Below are positions 8,116 through 16,641 of a DNA stretch of 64,000 nt, piece after piece. Numbering within the stretch: the stretch's first letter is position 1; each line of letters begins with the position of its first letter. The position numbers were made by a program, and so were the translations under genes. The stretch comes from Achromobacter sp. MYb9 (GTDB lineage: Bacteria; Pseudomonadota; Gammaproteobacteria; Burkholderiales; Burkholderiaceae_B). The notes beneath the pieces are model-generated. The model was not told the origin of the DNA, did not search any database, and saw only the letters and a list, made by a program, of their open reading frames with translations. Location of the stretch: the NCBI RefSeq assembly GCF_002975275.1, contig NZ_PCOQ01000009.1:1-64000 (forward strand), written 5' to 3'.

Positions 8116-8134
8116 GAGAATGGTTCTCATTTTC
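8116..8134 (-). promoter_or_regulatory. Fur-like box upstream of mntH
   Basis: Read on the minus strand, the 19-mer matches the Fur consensus at 15 of 19 positions (my alignment by eye). Its core is the perfect inverted repeat TGAGAA-TGG-TTCTCA at 8115-8129. Fur or the manganese-responsive Mur is the likely binder. An MntR site is possible but fits less well. Confidence 0.7.
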
Positions 8135-8227
8135 TAGAAGTGCGCGTCGGCCGTCAAATTGATTTTGGGCAAGACGGGGATAGGGGTGCCCAATGGCGCG
8201 CCGCCCGCGCGCGCCATTTCAGAAAGA

Positions 8228-8653
8228 TCAGGACTTGAGCTTGGCGTCCATGGTGATCTTGGCCTTCAACACCTTCGATACCGGGCAGCCGGTTTCGGCC
8301 TTGCGCGCGGCTTCCTCGAAAGCTTGCGCGGTGGCGCCGGGGATGACGGCTTCCACGGTCAGGTGGACGGCGGTGATGGAGAACCCGTCGTCCACTTTGT
8401 CCAGCGTCACTTCAGCCTTCGTGTCCAGGCTGGTGGCGACCAGGCCGGATTCGGACAGGATGTTGGACAGAGCCATGGTGAAGCAGCCAGCATGGGCGGC
8501 GCCCAGCAATTCTTCGGGGTTGGTGCCAGGGGTGTCTCCGAAGCGCGTATTGAAGCCGTAGGGTTGGCTCTTGAGCGCGCCGCTTTGCGTGGAGATCGTG
8601 CCCTTGCCAGTCTTCAGATCGCCCGACCAGGCGGCGGATGCGGTTTTCTTCAT
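8228..8653 (-). CDS. osmC: OsmC/Ohr-family peroxiredoxin-like protein
   Basis: 141 residues, the usual OsmC length. The redox cysteines are C57 in HAGCFTMAL and C123 in TGCPVSKV. R37 and the Glu pair in NPEELL complete the peroxide-reducing site. OsmC enzymes reduce organic hydroperoxides, with lipoyl or thiol reductants as partners. The start at 8653 has AGGAG five bases upstream and fits the family N-terminus (MKKTASAAWSG). It precedes mntH on the same strand, so two oxidative-stress-related functions are neighbours. A longer in-frame upstream extension is not supported. Confidence 0.93.
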   Translation of the reverse strand: MKKTASAAWSGDLKTGKGTISTQSGALKSQPYGFNTRFGDTPGTNPEELLGAAHAGCFTMALSNILSESGLVATSLDTKAEVTLDKVDDGFSITAVHLTVEAVIPGATAQAFEEAARKAETGCPVSKVLKAKITMDAKLKS

Positions 8654-8907
8654 GGTGACTCCTGTTGAGGGGGCGCGCCCATTGCGGGCGCGTCGGGTGC
8701 AGGGATGCGATCCGCCGTGGCGGGCGGCGCATGTTGCCGAAGGCGGCATCGTCGATGATACGGCGAGCGCGCAGGGCGGGGGCGGAATCGACCCGTGCGC
8801 AACGGCAAGCCGATGTAACGCAAGCCGATGTAACGGCGGGCCCGAGCGGGCGAGTCGCATCAGGCAAAATAGCGGCATCGCTTCCATTTCACCCGAGAGC
8901 CGTTGTC
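8654..8907. other. Intergenic region with a 15-bp tandem duplication
   Basis: 254 bp between the divergent osmC and LivK-type genes. GCAAGCCGATGTAAC occurs twice head to tail at 8805-8819 and 8820-8834. No clear promoter or gene was seen. Confidence 0.55.
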
Positions 8908-10062
8908 ATGCCCCGCCATTTCCTACGCTACGCCTGCGCCGCCGCGCTGGTCTTTCCCGTTTTGTCCGCCCAAGCTGAAGTCGTGATTGGCGTGGACGTA
9001 TCCACCACGGGCCCCGCTGCCGCCATCGGCATTCAGACCAACAACGCGATCCGCCTGTGGCCGAACACCTTGGGCGGCGAACCGGCGCGCTACGTGGTGC
9101 TGGACGATGGCACCGACGTCAGCCGCGCGGTGAAGAACCTGCGCAAACTGACCTCGGAAGACAAGGTCGACGCCATCGTCGGCCCCAACACCACGGCCGC
9201 CGCGCTGGCCGGGCTGGACGTGCTGGCCGAAACGAAGACGCCGATGATCGCGCTGGCCGCCTCCAGCGTCATCGTGGAACCCTTGTCCGACCCCAAGCGC
9301 GCCTGGGCGTTCAAGATGCCGCAGAACGACTCGCTGATGGCGGCCGTGCTGGTCGAAGACATGAAGAAGAAGGGGCTGAAGAACGTGGCTTTCATCGGCT
9401 TCGCGGATTCGTACGGCGACAGCTGGTGGAAGGAATTCACCGCCGCCGCCGGCAACGACCTGAACATCGTGGCGCAGGAGCGTTTTCAGCGCACGGATGC
9501 GTCGGTGGTGGGCCAGGCGTTGAAGGTCATCGCCGCCAAGCCGGACGCGGTGCTGATCGCGGGCGCGGGCACGCCGTCCGCCTTGCCGCAGAAGACGCTG
9601 CTGGAACGCGGCTACACCGGCGCCATCTACCAGACCCATGGCATCGGCACGCTGGAATTCCTGCAAGTCGGCGGCAAGGACGTCGAGGGCACCTTGTTCC
9701 CGACCGGCCCGGGAGTGGTGGCGCGTGAGCTGCCCGACAGCAACCCGGTCAAGAAAGTGGCCGTGGCGTTTGCCGACAAATACGAGGGCCAGTACGGCGC
9801 CAACACCCTGACGCAGTTCGCGGGGGACGCCTATGGCGCCTGGATGTTGCTGGATTCCGCGGTGGCCCGGGCGCTGAAGACGGGCGCCAAGCCCGGCACG
9901 CCGGAATTCCGCGTCGCCCTGCGCGATGCCCTGGAGAACACGCGCGATTTGGTCGTGCCCAACGGCGTGCTCAATATTTCGAAGGACAACCATCAGGGGT
10001 TCGACGAACGGGCGCGCGTGATGGGCGTCGTCAAGAACGGCCGGTTTTCCTACGCGCAGTGA
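8908..10062 (+). CDS. Branched-chain amino-acid (LivK-type) ABC transporter periplasmic binding protein
   Basis: 384 residues with a Sec signal peptide (cleavage near residue 23, LSAQA|E). It then shows the type I periplasmic binding fold: IGVDVSTTGPAAAIG, YVVLDDGTDVSRAV, DAIVGPNTTAAALAG and FIGFADSYGDSWWKEF are standard LivK/HAAT signatures. No permease or ATPase genes adjoin it, so it is an orphan receptor that may serve a transporter elsewhere, perhaps the one whose ATPase tail is at 2-64. The ATG at 8908 is chosen for the signal peptide; the Shine-Dalgarno (GAGAG) is weak. It ends ahead of an intrinsic terminator. Confidence 0.9.
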   Translation: MPRHFLRYACAAALVFPVLSAQAEVVIGVDVSTTGPAAAIGIQTNNAIRLWPNTLGGEPARYVVLDDGTDVSRAVKNLRKLTSEDKVDAIVGPNTTAAALAGLDVLAETKTPMIALAASSVIVEPLSDPKRAWAFKMPQNDSLMAAVLVEDMKKKGLKNVAFIGFADSYGDSWWKEFTAAAGNDLNIVAQERFQRTDASVVGQALKVIAAKPDAVLIAGAGTPSALPQKTLLERGYTGAIYQTHGIGTLEFLQVGGKDVEGTLFPTGPGVVARELPDSNPVKKVAVAFADKYEGQYGANTLTQFAGDAYGAWMLLDSAVARALKTGAKPGTPEFRVALRDALENTRDLVVPNGVLNISKDNHQGFDERARVMGVVKNGRFSYAQ

Positions 10063-10175
10063 TACACCCGGCCGCAGACCCGGGGGCAGACCCGGGGGGC
10101 AGGCCCGTCGGGGGCGTTGGTATAAATATCTACGTCTTGTAGCATTTACTGACGTTCCATAGGGCATCGGTCCCT

Positions 10176-10201
10176 AAAAGCAGGCCTACGCCTGCTTTTT
10201 T
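10176..10201 (+). terminator. Intrinsic terminator
   Basis: Stem AGCAGGC/GCCTGCT (10179-10185 with 10190-10196), a four-base loop and a T-run, preceded by A residues. It lies about 115 bp after the LivK-type gene. The preceding stretch has a short direct repeat of CAGACCCGGGGG. Confidence 0.85.
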
Positions 10202-10291
10202 ACGCCCACATCATTCGTATCGAAATCATTTAATAGCGTATTATTTTTAGTGAAGCCATGCACCTAGAAATAGATTTGGGAGAAAAAATCC

Positions 10292-11206
10292 ATGACCTTG
10301 TTTCGATCCAGACGCCTGTTGTTGGCCCTGAGCCTTAGCGTATTGGCCGCGTGTTCCGACTCGGGCGGCGATAAAGCCGCTCCGGCGGCGGGCGGCGCGG
10401 CGGCGGGCGCCGCGAACACGCTGGAAGCCGCCAAGGCCGCCGGCAAGATCCGCATCGGCTATGCCAACGAGGCGCCATTCGCGTACATGGATCGCAAGGA
10501 CGCCAAGATCACGGGCGAATCCGTTGAGATTGCACGCGTGGTGCTCAAGCGCATGGGCATCAACGAAGTGGAAGGCGTGCTGACCGAATTCGGTTCGCTC
10601 ATTCCCGGCCTGGCCGCCAAGCGTTTCGACATCATCGCCGCCGGCATGTATGTGACGCCGGAACGTTGCCAGCAAGTGGCGTTCTCCGATCCGACGTACG
10701 GGGTGGGGCAGGCATTCCTGGTGAAAAAGGGCAACCCCAAGAACCTGCACAGCTATGAAGACGTGGTGAAGAACCCCGACGCCAAGCTGGGCGTGGTGGT
10801 CGGGGCGATCGAAGGCGAGTACGCCCAGAAAGTGAAAATTCCAGCGGGCCAGGTCGTGGTGTTTCCGGACGCCGTCAGCGCGCTGTCCGGCGTGCAGGCC
10901 GGCCGGGCCGACGCCTATGCCGCCACCGGGCTGACCGTCAACGACCTGATGGGCAAGACGCAGGCCGGCAGCGACTTGGAGAAGGCCGAACCGTTCACGG
11001 ACCCGGTGATCGACGGCAAGGACGTGCGCGGCTACGGCGCCTATGCGTTCCGCACCGACGACAAGGCGTTCGCCGATGCCTTCAATGCGGAACTGGCCAA
11101 GTACCTTGGCACCGACGAGCACAAAAAACTGGTGGCGCCGTTCGGCTTCACCGACCAGGAGCTACCCCAGGGCATGACGGCTGCGAAGCTCTGCGCCGGA
11201 AAGTAA
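10292..11206 (+). CDS. ehuB: Ectoine/amino-acid ABC transporter substrate-binding lipoprotein, EhuB-like
   Basis: 304 residues. A lipobox (LAAC, Cys21) replaces the usual soluble signal, so it is probably membrane-anchored in the periplasm. The type II binding fold is clear (IRIGYANEAPFAYMD, then EGVLTEFGSLIPGL, RFDIIAAGMYVTPERC and GQAFLVKKGNP). These blocks match my memory of EhuB, the ectoine/hydroxyectoine receptor, better than the general glutamine/arginine receptors. GGGAGA precedes the ATG. It starts an operon in the order B-C-D-A. No ectoine-degradation gene is adjacent, so a related amino acid remains possible. Confidence 0.85.
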   Translation: MTLFRSRRLLLALSLSVLAACSDSGGDKAAPAAGGAAAGAANTLEAAKAAGKIRIGYANEAPFAYMDRKDAKITGESVEIARVVLKRMGINEVEGVLTEFGSLIPGLAAKRFDIIAAGMYVTPERCQQVAFSDPTYGVGQAFLVKKGNPKNLHSYEDVVKNPDAKLGVVVGAIEGEYAQKVKIPAGQVVVFPDAVSALSGVQAGRADAYAATGLTVNDLMGKTQAGSDLEKAEPFTDPVIDGKDVRGYGAYAFRTDDKAFADAFNAELAKYLGTDEHKKLVAPFGFTDQELPQGMTAAKLCAGK

Positions 11207-11216
11207 GGGGGCGCGA

Positions 11217-11870
11217 ATGTCACTTGTTTCAGAGCCCATCGCGGAGCTGCTGCCCCCGTTGCTTGAAGGGCTGACCGTCACGCTCCAGGTCATGGCGGGC
11301 GCCGTGGTACTTGCGGTGCCCCTTGCCTTGGTGGCGGGCATCGGGCGGCTGTCGCCGTTGCGGCCGGTGCGCTGGCTGGCGTCGACGTATGTCGAGGTCT
11401 TCCGGGGAACCTCGGCCCTGGTGCAGCTGTTCTGGTTCTATTTCGTGCTGCCGTTGTTCGGCGTCCAGTTGCCGGCCATGTTGGTGGGCATCGTGGTGCT
11501 GGCGTTGAACGCCGGCGCGTACGGGGCCGAAGTGGTGCGCGGCGCCATCCGCGCCGTGCCGCCCGGCCAGCGCGAAGCCGGGGTCGCGTTGAATCTGACG
11601 CGCGCGCAGATCCTGCGCCGCATCGTGGTGCCCCAGGCGGTGCCCGCCATGCTGCCACCCGCCGGCAACCTGCTGATCGAACTGATGAAGAACACGGCGC
11701 TGGTGTCGCTGATCACCATTGCCGACCTGACCTTCCGCGGCCAGTTGCTGCGCAGTGAAACGCTGCGCACGACCGAGATCTTCGGCTTGATGTTGCTGCT
11801 GTACTTCGCGGTGGCCTTGCTGATCACGGCGGGCGTTCGCCTGCTTGAGCGGAGGGTCCGCATCCGATGA
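11217..11870 (+). CDS. ehuC: Amino-acid/ectoine ABC transporter permease, EhuC-like
   Basis: 217 residues of the HisM/GlnP permease family with about five transmembrane helices. The EAA loop that contacts the ATPase is visible (EAGVALNLTRAQILRRIVVPQA), as is the VFRGTSALVQLFWFYF segment common to these permeases. It starts 10 bp after ehuB and overlaps ehuD by four bases (ATGA), so translation is probably coupled. With EhuD it should form the membrane channel. Confidence 0.88.
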   Translation: MSLVSEPIAELLPPLLEGLTVTLQVMAGAVVLAVPLALVAGIGRLSPLRPVRWLASTYVEVFRGTSALVQLFWFYFVLPLFGVQLPAMLVGIVVLALNAGAYGAEVVRGAIRAVPPGQREAGVALNLTRAQILRRIVVPQAVPAMLPPAGNLLIELMKNTALVSLITIADLTFRGQLLRSETLRTTEIFGLMLLLYFAVALLITAGVRLLERRVRIR

Positions 11871-12538
11871 CACCGATATTCGACTGGTCTTTCGCGCTGG
11901 AGATCCTGCCCACGCTGGCCTCCGCGCTGGTCATCACCATTCAGGCGACGGTGCTGGGCATGCTGGTGGCGGTCACGCTGGGCCTGGTGCTGGCGATGCT
12001 GCGGCGCTCGCGGCTGCATATTGTGTCGCTGCCTGCGGCGTTCGTGATCGAGTTCGTGCGCAGCACGCCACTGCTGGTGCAGATGTACTTCCTTTTCTAC
12101 GTGCTGCCGTTGACGGGGGTGCAGATGTCGCCGCTGATGACGGGCATCGTGGCCCTGGGCGTGCACTACGCGACGTACTGCGCCGAGGTCTACCGCGCCG
12201 GCATCGAGGCCGTTCCGCGCGGGCAATGGGAGGCGGCTACCGCCTTGAACATGTCGCGCTGGCGCACGGCGGTGGGCGTGGTGCTGCCGCAGGCGATCCC
12301 GCCCGTGGTGCCGGCGCTGGGCAACTACCTGGTGGCGATGTTCAAGGACACGCCGCTGCTGTCGGCCATTACCGTGGTGGAACTGTTGCAGCAAAGCAAG
12401 ATGATCGGGTCGGCGACGTTCCGGTACACCGAACCCCTGACGCTGGTGGGCCTGCTGTTTCTGGCCCTGAGCCTGATGGCGGCGTGGGGCGTGCGCGGCC
12501 TGGAGGCCCGCCTGCAACGATATGGAGGAAAACGATGA
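11867..12538 (+). CDS. ehuD: Amino-acid/ectoine ABC transporter permease, EhuD-like
   Basis: 223 residues, second permease of the importer. The HisM/GlnP hallmarks are FVRSTPLLVQMYFLFYVLP and the EAA loop (WEAATALNMSRWRTAVGVVLPQA). It overlaps ehuC by ATGA at the start and ehuA by ATGA at the end. Heterodimer formation with EhuC is inferred from the family and the gene order. Confidence 0.88.
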   Translation: MTPIFDWSFALEILPTLASALVITIQATVLGMLVAVTLGLVLAMLRRSRLHIVSLPAAFVIEFVRSTPLLVQMYFLFYVLPLTGVQMSPLMTGIVALGVHYATYCAEVYRAGIEAVPRGQWEAATALNMSRWRTAVGVVLPQAIPPVVPALGNYLVAMFKDTPLLSAITVVELLQQSKMIGSATFRYTEPLTLVGLLFLALSLMAAWGVRGLEARLQRYGGKR

Positions 12539-13305
12539 GCGCCAGCTTGAACATCAAGAACCTGCACAAGCGCTACGGGGAGCTGGAGGTGCTGCGTGGC
12601 ATCAACCTGGAGATTCCGGCGGGCCAGACGGTGGCGGTGATCGGCCCGTCGGGCTCGGGCAAGTCCACCTTGCTGCGCGTGCTGATGACGTTGGACCGGC
12701 CCACCAGCGGAGATATCGAGGTCGATGGGCAATCGATGTGGAAGGACGAGCAGGGCCGTCCCGTGGGACCCAACTCCGAACACCTGCGCCGCGTGCGCGG
12801 CAAGATCGGCATGGTGTTCCAGCACTTCAACCTGTTCCCGCACATGACGGCGCTGGGCAACGCCATGGAAGCGCCGGTGCATGTGATGGGCCTGCCGAAA
12901 GACCAGGCGCGGGAACGCGCCGTGGAGTACCTGGACATGGTCGGGCTGGGCGACAAGCTGGATGTCTACCCCGCCCAATTGTCCGGCGGGCAGAAGCAGC
13001 GCGTGGGCATCGCCCGTGCCCTGGCCATGTGCCCCGAGATCATGCTGTTCGACGAGGTGACATCCGCGCTTGACCCCGAGCTGGTGGGTGGCATCCTGCA
13101 GATCCTGCGGGACTTGTCGGCCCGCCGCAGCATGACCATGATCATCGTGACCCACCAGATGAAGTTCGCCGAGCGCAGTTCCGACCGCACGCTGTTCTTC
13201 GATGAAGGCAATATCGTCGAGGACGCCGAATCCTCCGTGCTGTTCAGCCAGCCGAAAGAGGCGCGCACGCGGCAGTTCCTGGAATGCGTGATCGAAGGCC
13301 AGTAG
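12535..13305 (+). CDS. ehuA: Amino-acid/ectoine ABC transporter ATPase, EhuA-like
   Basis: 256 residues. Walker A GPSGSGKST (37-45), Q-loop (VFQHFNLFPHMTALGN), signature LSGGQKQRV, Walker B IMLFDEVTSALD and the switch His in IIVTHQMKF are all intact. It belongs to the GlnQ/HisP class. The ATG at 12535 overlaps the ehuD stop and has GGAGGAAAAC upstream. This is the last gene of ehuBCDA. No terminator follows directly; an old yellow enzyme gene starts 94 bp later. Confidence 0.92.
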   Translation: MSASLNIKNLHKRYGELEVLRGINLEIPAGQTVAVIGPSGSGKSTLLRVLMTLDRPTSGDIEVDGQSMWKDEQGRPVGPNSEHLRRVRGKIGMVFQHFNLFPHMTALGNAMEAPVHVMGLPKDQARERAVEYLDMVGLGDKLDVYPAQLSGGQKQRVGIARALAMCPEIMLFDEVTSALDPELVGGILQILRDLSARRSMTMIIVTHQMKFAERSSDRTLFFDEGNIVEDAESSVLFSQPKEARTRQFLECVIEGQ

Positions 13306-13344
13306 CCGCGCCGCTTAACCCTGACGGGGGCGTTGGGATTGGGA

Positions 13345-13380
13345 TGGACGCTGGCGGCGGACGCTATGCTGTGGCGTCCA
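13345..13380. repeat. Short inverted repeat upstream of the flavin oxidoreductase gene
   Basis: TGGACGC (13345-13351) and GCGTCCA (13374-13380) form a 7-bp inverted repeat that ends 19 bp before the start codon at 13400. It may be an operator or a leader hairpin. Confidence 0.4.
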
Positions 13381-13399
13381 ATGGCCCGGAGGCCCCAGC

Positions 13400-14512
13400 A
13401 TGAGTCACCTGTTCAGTCCCACGGCGGTCGGCAACGTTCCGCTTGCCAACCGCATTGTTATCGCGCCCATGTGCGAGTATTCGGCCGAAGACGGCTGTGC
13501 CACCGACTGGCACATGATCCATCTGGGCCATCTTGCCTTGTCGGGCGCCGCGCTGTTGTTCACCGAAGCCACCGCCGTCGAACCCGACGGCCGCATCTCT
13601 CCGGGGGACTTGGGCCTCTGGTCCGACGAGACAGAGGCCGCGTTGGGCCGTGTGGTGGCCGCGATACGCCGCTATTCCCCCATCAAGCTGGGCATCCAGC
13701 TAGGCCATGCGGGCCGCAAGGCGTCCAGCGATGCGCCCTGGAACGGCGGCCAGCTGGTGCCGCCCGCCGATGGCGGCTGGCAGGGCTGGGCGCCGTCGGC
13801 CATCGCCCACAATGCGTCCGAACCACCGCCCCACGCGCTTGACGAGGCCGGCCTGGCGCGCGTGCGCGACGCCTTCGTGGACAGCGCGCGCCGCGCCATT
13901 CGCCTGGGCTTCGACGCCATCGAATTGCACGCCGCGCACGGTTATCTGCTGCATCAATTCCTGTCGCCCTTGTCGAACCAGCGTCAGGACGTTTACGGCG
14001 GTTCACTGGAAAACCGTATGCGGTTTCCGCTGGAAGTGTTCGACGCATTGCGTAAGGCCACGCCGTCGGGCGTGGCGCTTGGCGTGCGCGTGTCGGCCAC
14101 CGACTGGGTCGAAGGCGGTTGGGACCTGGAACAGACGTTGGTCTTCGCGCAGGCGCTGAAAGCGCGCGGCTGCGAGTTCATCGATGTATCCAGCGGCGGC
14201 GTGTCGTCGCGGCAGAAGATCCCGGTGGGACCCAACTACCAGGTCCCGTTCGCGGAAGCGATCAAACGCAAGGTCGGCATGCCCACGATCACCGTCGGGC
14301 TGATCACCGAGGCGCAGCAGGCCGAAGACATCCTGGCGCAAGGGCAGGCCGATATGGTCGCGCTGGCCCGCGGCATGCTCTACGACCCCCGTTGGCCATG
14401 GCACGCCGCGGCGCAACTGGGTGGCCAGGTGGCTGCCCCACACCAATATTGGCGTTCGCAGCCGCGCGAGCTGAAGGAACTGTTCGGCGAGACCCGCTTC
14501 GGCCAACGTTGA
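13400..14512 (+). CDS. NADH:flavin oxidoreductase, old yellow enzyme family (YqjM/NamA type)
   Basis: 370-residue FMN-dependent ene-reductase. It belongs to the thermophilic-like/YqjM class: Cys25 in APMCEYS sits where YqjM has its redox-tuning Cys26. The substrate-binding His pair is H177 and H180 (ELHAAHGYLLHQF). YGGSLENRMRFPLEV and the phosphate-binding MVALARGMLYDPRWP end are also typical. Such enzymes reduce the C=C bond of unsaturated carbonyl compounds with NAD(P)H. It is a single gene followed at once by a palindromic terminator. Physiological substrate unknown. Confidence 0.93.
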   Translation: MSHLFSPTAVGNVPLANRIVIAPMCEYSAEDGCATDWHMIHLGHLALSGAALLFTEATAVEPDGRISPGDLGLWSDETEAALGRVVAAIRRYSPIKLGIQLGHAGRKASSDAPWNGGQLVPPADGGWQGWAPSAIAHNASEPPPHALDEAGLARVRDAFVDSARRAIRLGFDAIELHAAHGYLLHQFLSPLSNQRQDVYGGSLENRMRFPLEVFDALRKATPSGVALGVRVSATDWVEGGWDLEQTLVFAQALKARGCEFIDVSSGGVSSRQKIPVGPNYQVPFAEAIKRKVGMPTITVGLITEAQQAEDILAQGQADMVALARGMLYDPRWPWHAAAQLGGQVAAPHQYWRSQPRELKELFGETRFGQR

Positions 14513-14548
14513 ATGAAAAACGCCGCGTCGACGCGGCGTTTTTCATTC
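14511..14548. terminator. Perfect 38-bp palindromic bidirectional terminator
   Basis: Bases 14511-14548 form an exact palindrome: GAATGAAAAACGCCGCGTC and its reverse complement. It has a GC-rich core flanked by A and T runs. It starts within the stop codon of the oxidoreductase gene and lies 15 bp from the stop of the convergent dUTPase gene, so it can end both transcripts. Confidence 0.93.
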
Positions 14549-14563
14549 AGTTCAACGTGCGGC

Positions 14564-15232
14564 CTACAGGCGCGAATACGCCTGTTCCAGCTCGCGGTTC
14601 AGCTCGTCGGCGAAATCCGCGCGGGTCGGGTCCAGCTGCGACAGCAGGCGCGCCAGCACGACGTTGTCTTCTTCGCCGTTCCAGATCTTGATGTAGGTGC
14701 CTTCCTTGTAGCCGTGCTGCTGGCGGAAGATGTTAAGCACGTTCTTCGACACGTATTGCGTGTAGGCGTCGTTCCAGGTCATTTCGCACGCCGTCATGCT
14801 CTGTTCCAGCACTTTGTAGCTGGCGCGGCCGCAGACGGCCAGGCCGCCGATGAGTTCCAGCAGTTCCGGCACGGGCAGGCCGTTCAGCGGATGGGTCTTG
14901 CCGTCCAGCACGACCGTGGGCGGCGTGGCCAGGTCGGCCATCAACGCCGCGGCGGCGTCATCCAGCTGGCCGCGGGCCTCGACGATCGTGTGGGACAGGT
15001 AGAAGTGCAGGATGTCGACCAGTTCCATCTGCACCTGGGGCAGGTCGATGGTCTGCTTCTTCCACCACTTCCAGCCGTAGTGCTCCAGGGCTTCGGCGGA
15101 CTCGACGAACGCGGCGCGCAGGAAACGGGCTCCGCCGTTGACCCAGTCGGGATTGATCATGCTGTTCAAGTGGTCTTGCAGCTTCAGCATCGTGGCCGCT
15201 TGGGCCTGGTTCAATCCGACAACGTTATTCAC
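14564..15232 (-). CDS. dUTP diphosphatase, dimeric all-alpha (MazG-like dUTPase_2) type
   Basis: 222 residues. The metal-binding pattern of all-alpha NTP pyrophosphatases is present: ESAE (E44, E47), then QMELVD (E70, D73). GWKWWKK and DILHFYLSHT flank them as in Campylobacter- and Leishmania-type dUTPases. The enzyme would hydrolyse dUTP to dUMP and keep uracil out of DNA. Two GTG codons are possible starts. I chose 15232 because GGAG is seven bases upstream; at 15238 the spacing would be one base. The gene converges on the old yellow enzyme gene across a shared terminator. Confidence 0.85.
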   Translation of the reverse strand: MNNVVGLNQAQAATMLKLQDHLNSMINPDWVNGGARFLRAAFVESAEALEHYGWKWWKKQTIDLPQVQMELVDILHFYLSHTIVEARGQLDDAAAALMADLATPPTVVLDGKTHPLNGLPVPELLELIGGLAVCGRASYKVLEQSMTACEMTWNDAYTQYVSKNVLNIFRQQHGYKEGTYIKIWNGEEDNVVLARLLSQLDPTRADFADELNRELEQAYSRL

Positions 15233-15315
15233 TTTCACTCCGGGGTTCTATAAGGGCTATTCAATCGCGGCGGAAATGTTAGCACTTGGCCACGCCGTCG
15301 TCGGTGCGCGCGGTG

Positions 15316-15852
15316 TCAGTCGCCATCCTTGCGGTAGGACGATTTCAGCGGGGGCAATTTGCCCAGCAGCGCTTTACCCGGTTTGCGCGCGGCGCCTGCC
15401 GCCTTGACCAGCATGAACGCGAAGAATCCCAGGAAGATCGCGGGCACCAGCGCGTCCAGATCGAACTGCGGGCTGCGAAGCACGCGGAACCCGATGGTGA
15501 CGGCGGCCCAGCCCGCCAGGATGCCGGCGACGGTCAGGATGGCGCCTATCTTGCGTTGCCGAGCCTGCCGGGCCATCGACACCGTGCCTTCATCATTCTG
15601 GACCGGCGCCGTGGAGCCAGGGGAGGCCGCGTCGCGCCGGGACTGCAAGGGCGGCGGCGCCGGCTTGCCCCAAGGCGCGGTGGACAGGGGCTCGGAAGTG
15701 GGCGCGGGCACAGGCACGGCTGCGGGCGAGGCCGCTTGCCGGGCGGCTTCGCGCTTATCGGGGACCCGGCCGGGGGTGATGCCGCCGGCGTTGGTCAGAT
15801 TCTCGATATAGCGCGCGAAATCGCCGTTCTTCGGCTCCAGGTCTATCGCCAT
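15316..15852 (-). CDS. Hypothetical membrane protein with a Pro-rich linker
   Basis: 178 residues, family not recognised. Residues 1-35 are polar. About 36-90 is a Pro/Ala/Ser-rich, probably disordered linker. Two hydrophobic segments follow (GAILTVAGILAGWAAVTIGF and LVPAIFLGFFAFMLVKAAG), then a basic tail ending SSYRKDGD. It is probably an inner-membrane protein with the N-terminal linker in the cytoplasm. AGGGAG precedes the ATG. It lies 16 bp downstream of the dedA-family gene on the same strand, so the two are probably cotranscribed. Confidence 0.7.
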   Translation of the reverse strand: MAIDLEPKNGDFARYIENLTNAGGITPGRVPDKREAARQAASPAAVPVPAPTSEPLSTAPWGKPAPPPLQSRRDAASPGSTAPVQNDEGTVSMARQARQRKIGAILTVAGILAGWAAVTIGFRVLRSPQFDLDALVPAIFLGFFAFMLVKAAGAARKPGKALLGKLPPLKSSYRKDGD

Positions 15853-15868
15853 GACTCCCTCTTTCGGT

Positions 15869-16507
15869 TCAGTTGCCGCGCCGGACCCTGGCCGGTTGAC
15901 GGCGCTTGCGGACCATGGCGAGCAGAAGTCCGCATCCTAGCAGTACGGAGAGGCCTGCGCCGATCATCATGGCGATCTGTTGGGCGTTTTCCGCGGTGCC
16001 CAGGCTGCGCGCGGTGATGTAGCCAGGCGCCAGCATCAGCGGCATCCACAGCAACGCGGACAGCACATTGGCCAGCTGGAAGCGGCTTTGCGCCATGCCC
16101 ATCACGCCGGCGACCGTGGGGATGGTGGACCGGATCGGGCCCAGGAAGCGGCCGATCAGCACCGATGCGAAGCCGTAGCGGTAAAAGAACAGGCGCGCCC
16201 GCGCCACGCCGGTGCGCTGCTGCTTGAGCGGCCAGCGGCGCAAGACGCCGGGCCCGGCCCAGCGCCCTAGCCAATATGACAGTGCGTCGCCGACGATGGC
16301 CCCCGCGATGCCCCAGGCGATGACGCTCCAGGGCTCGAGCGTGCCGGCGCCGATCAGGCCGCCGGTCAGCAACATCAGCGCCGTCGCGGGGATGAACAGG
16401 CCCAGCAGGACCATGGATTCGCCCAGGGTCAGCAGGAAGGTGATCGGGCCCGCCCACACCTGGTTGGCCTCGATGAAGAGGCCGATCTTGTCAATGTATT
16501 GGTCCAT
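15869..16507 (-). CDS. DedA-family inner-membrane protein
   Basis: 212 residues, four to five transmembrane segments. The DedA hallmarks are an early acidic residue in LLTLGESMVLLGLFIPA, the GDALSYWLGRWAG motif and the conserved GRFLGPIRSTIP segment. DedA proteins are linked to flipping of undecaprenyl phosphate or phospholipids and to membrane potential homeostasis. The ATG is at 16507, divergent from the DUF457 gene at 16642. It heads a two-gene unit with the hypothetical membrane protein at 15316-15852. Confidence 0.9.
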   Translation of the reverse strand: MDQYIDKIGLFIEANQVWAGPITFLLTLGESMVLLGLFIPATALMLLTGGLIGAGTLEPWSVIAWGIAGAIVGDALSYWLGRWAGPGVLRRWPLKQQRTGVARARLFFYRYGFASVLIGRFLGPIRSTIPTVAGVMGMAQSRFQLANVLSALLWMPLMLAPGYITARSLGTAENAQQIAMMIGAGLSVLLGCGLLLAMVRKRRQPARVRRGN

Positions 16508-16641
16508 GAAGGCGAAATCTGAAAAGTAGCTGAAAGCAATCGAGTATCTTAACGCCTGCTTCGGTGGCCAAATGTTATCTAGGGCTTTTTAGTGTTAACA
16601 GGCTCGAGGCTATCTGAAATGATGCGACGTATCGGGGAATT

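Noticed and set aside
10115..10200. Small RNA before ehuB ending at the 10176-10201 terminator
   Set aside because: A TATAAA-like -10 is seen near 10119 but no -35 box; the terminator is adequately explained by the LivK-type gene upstream.
15853..16457. Arg/His-rich frame overlapping the dedA gene on the same strand
   Set aside because: Shifted frame of a well-conserved membrane protein, with no start signal.
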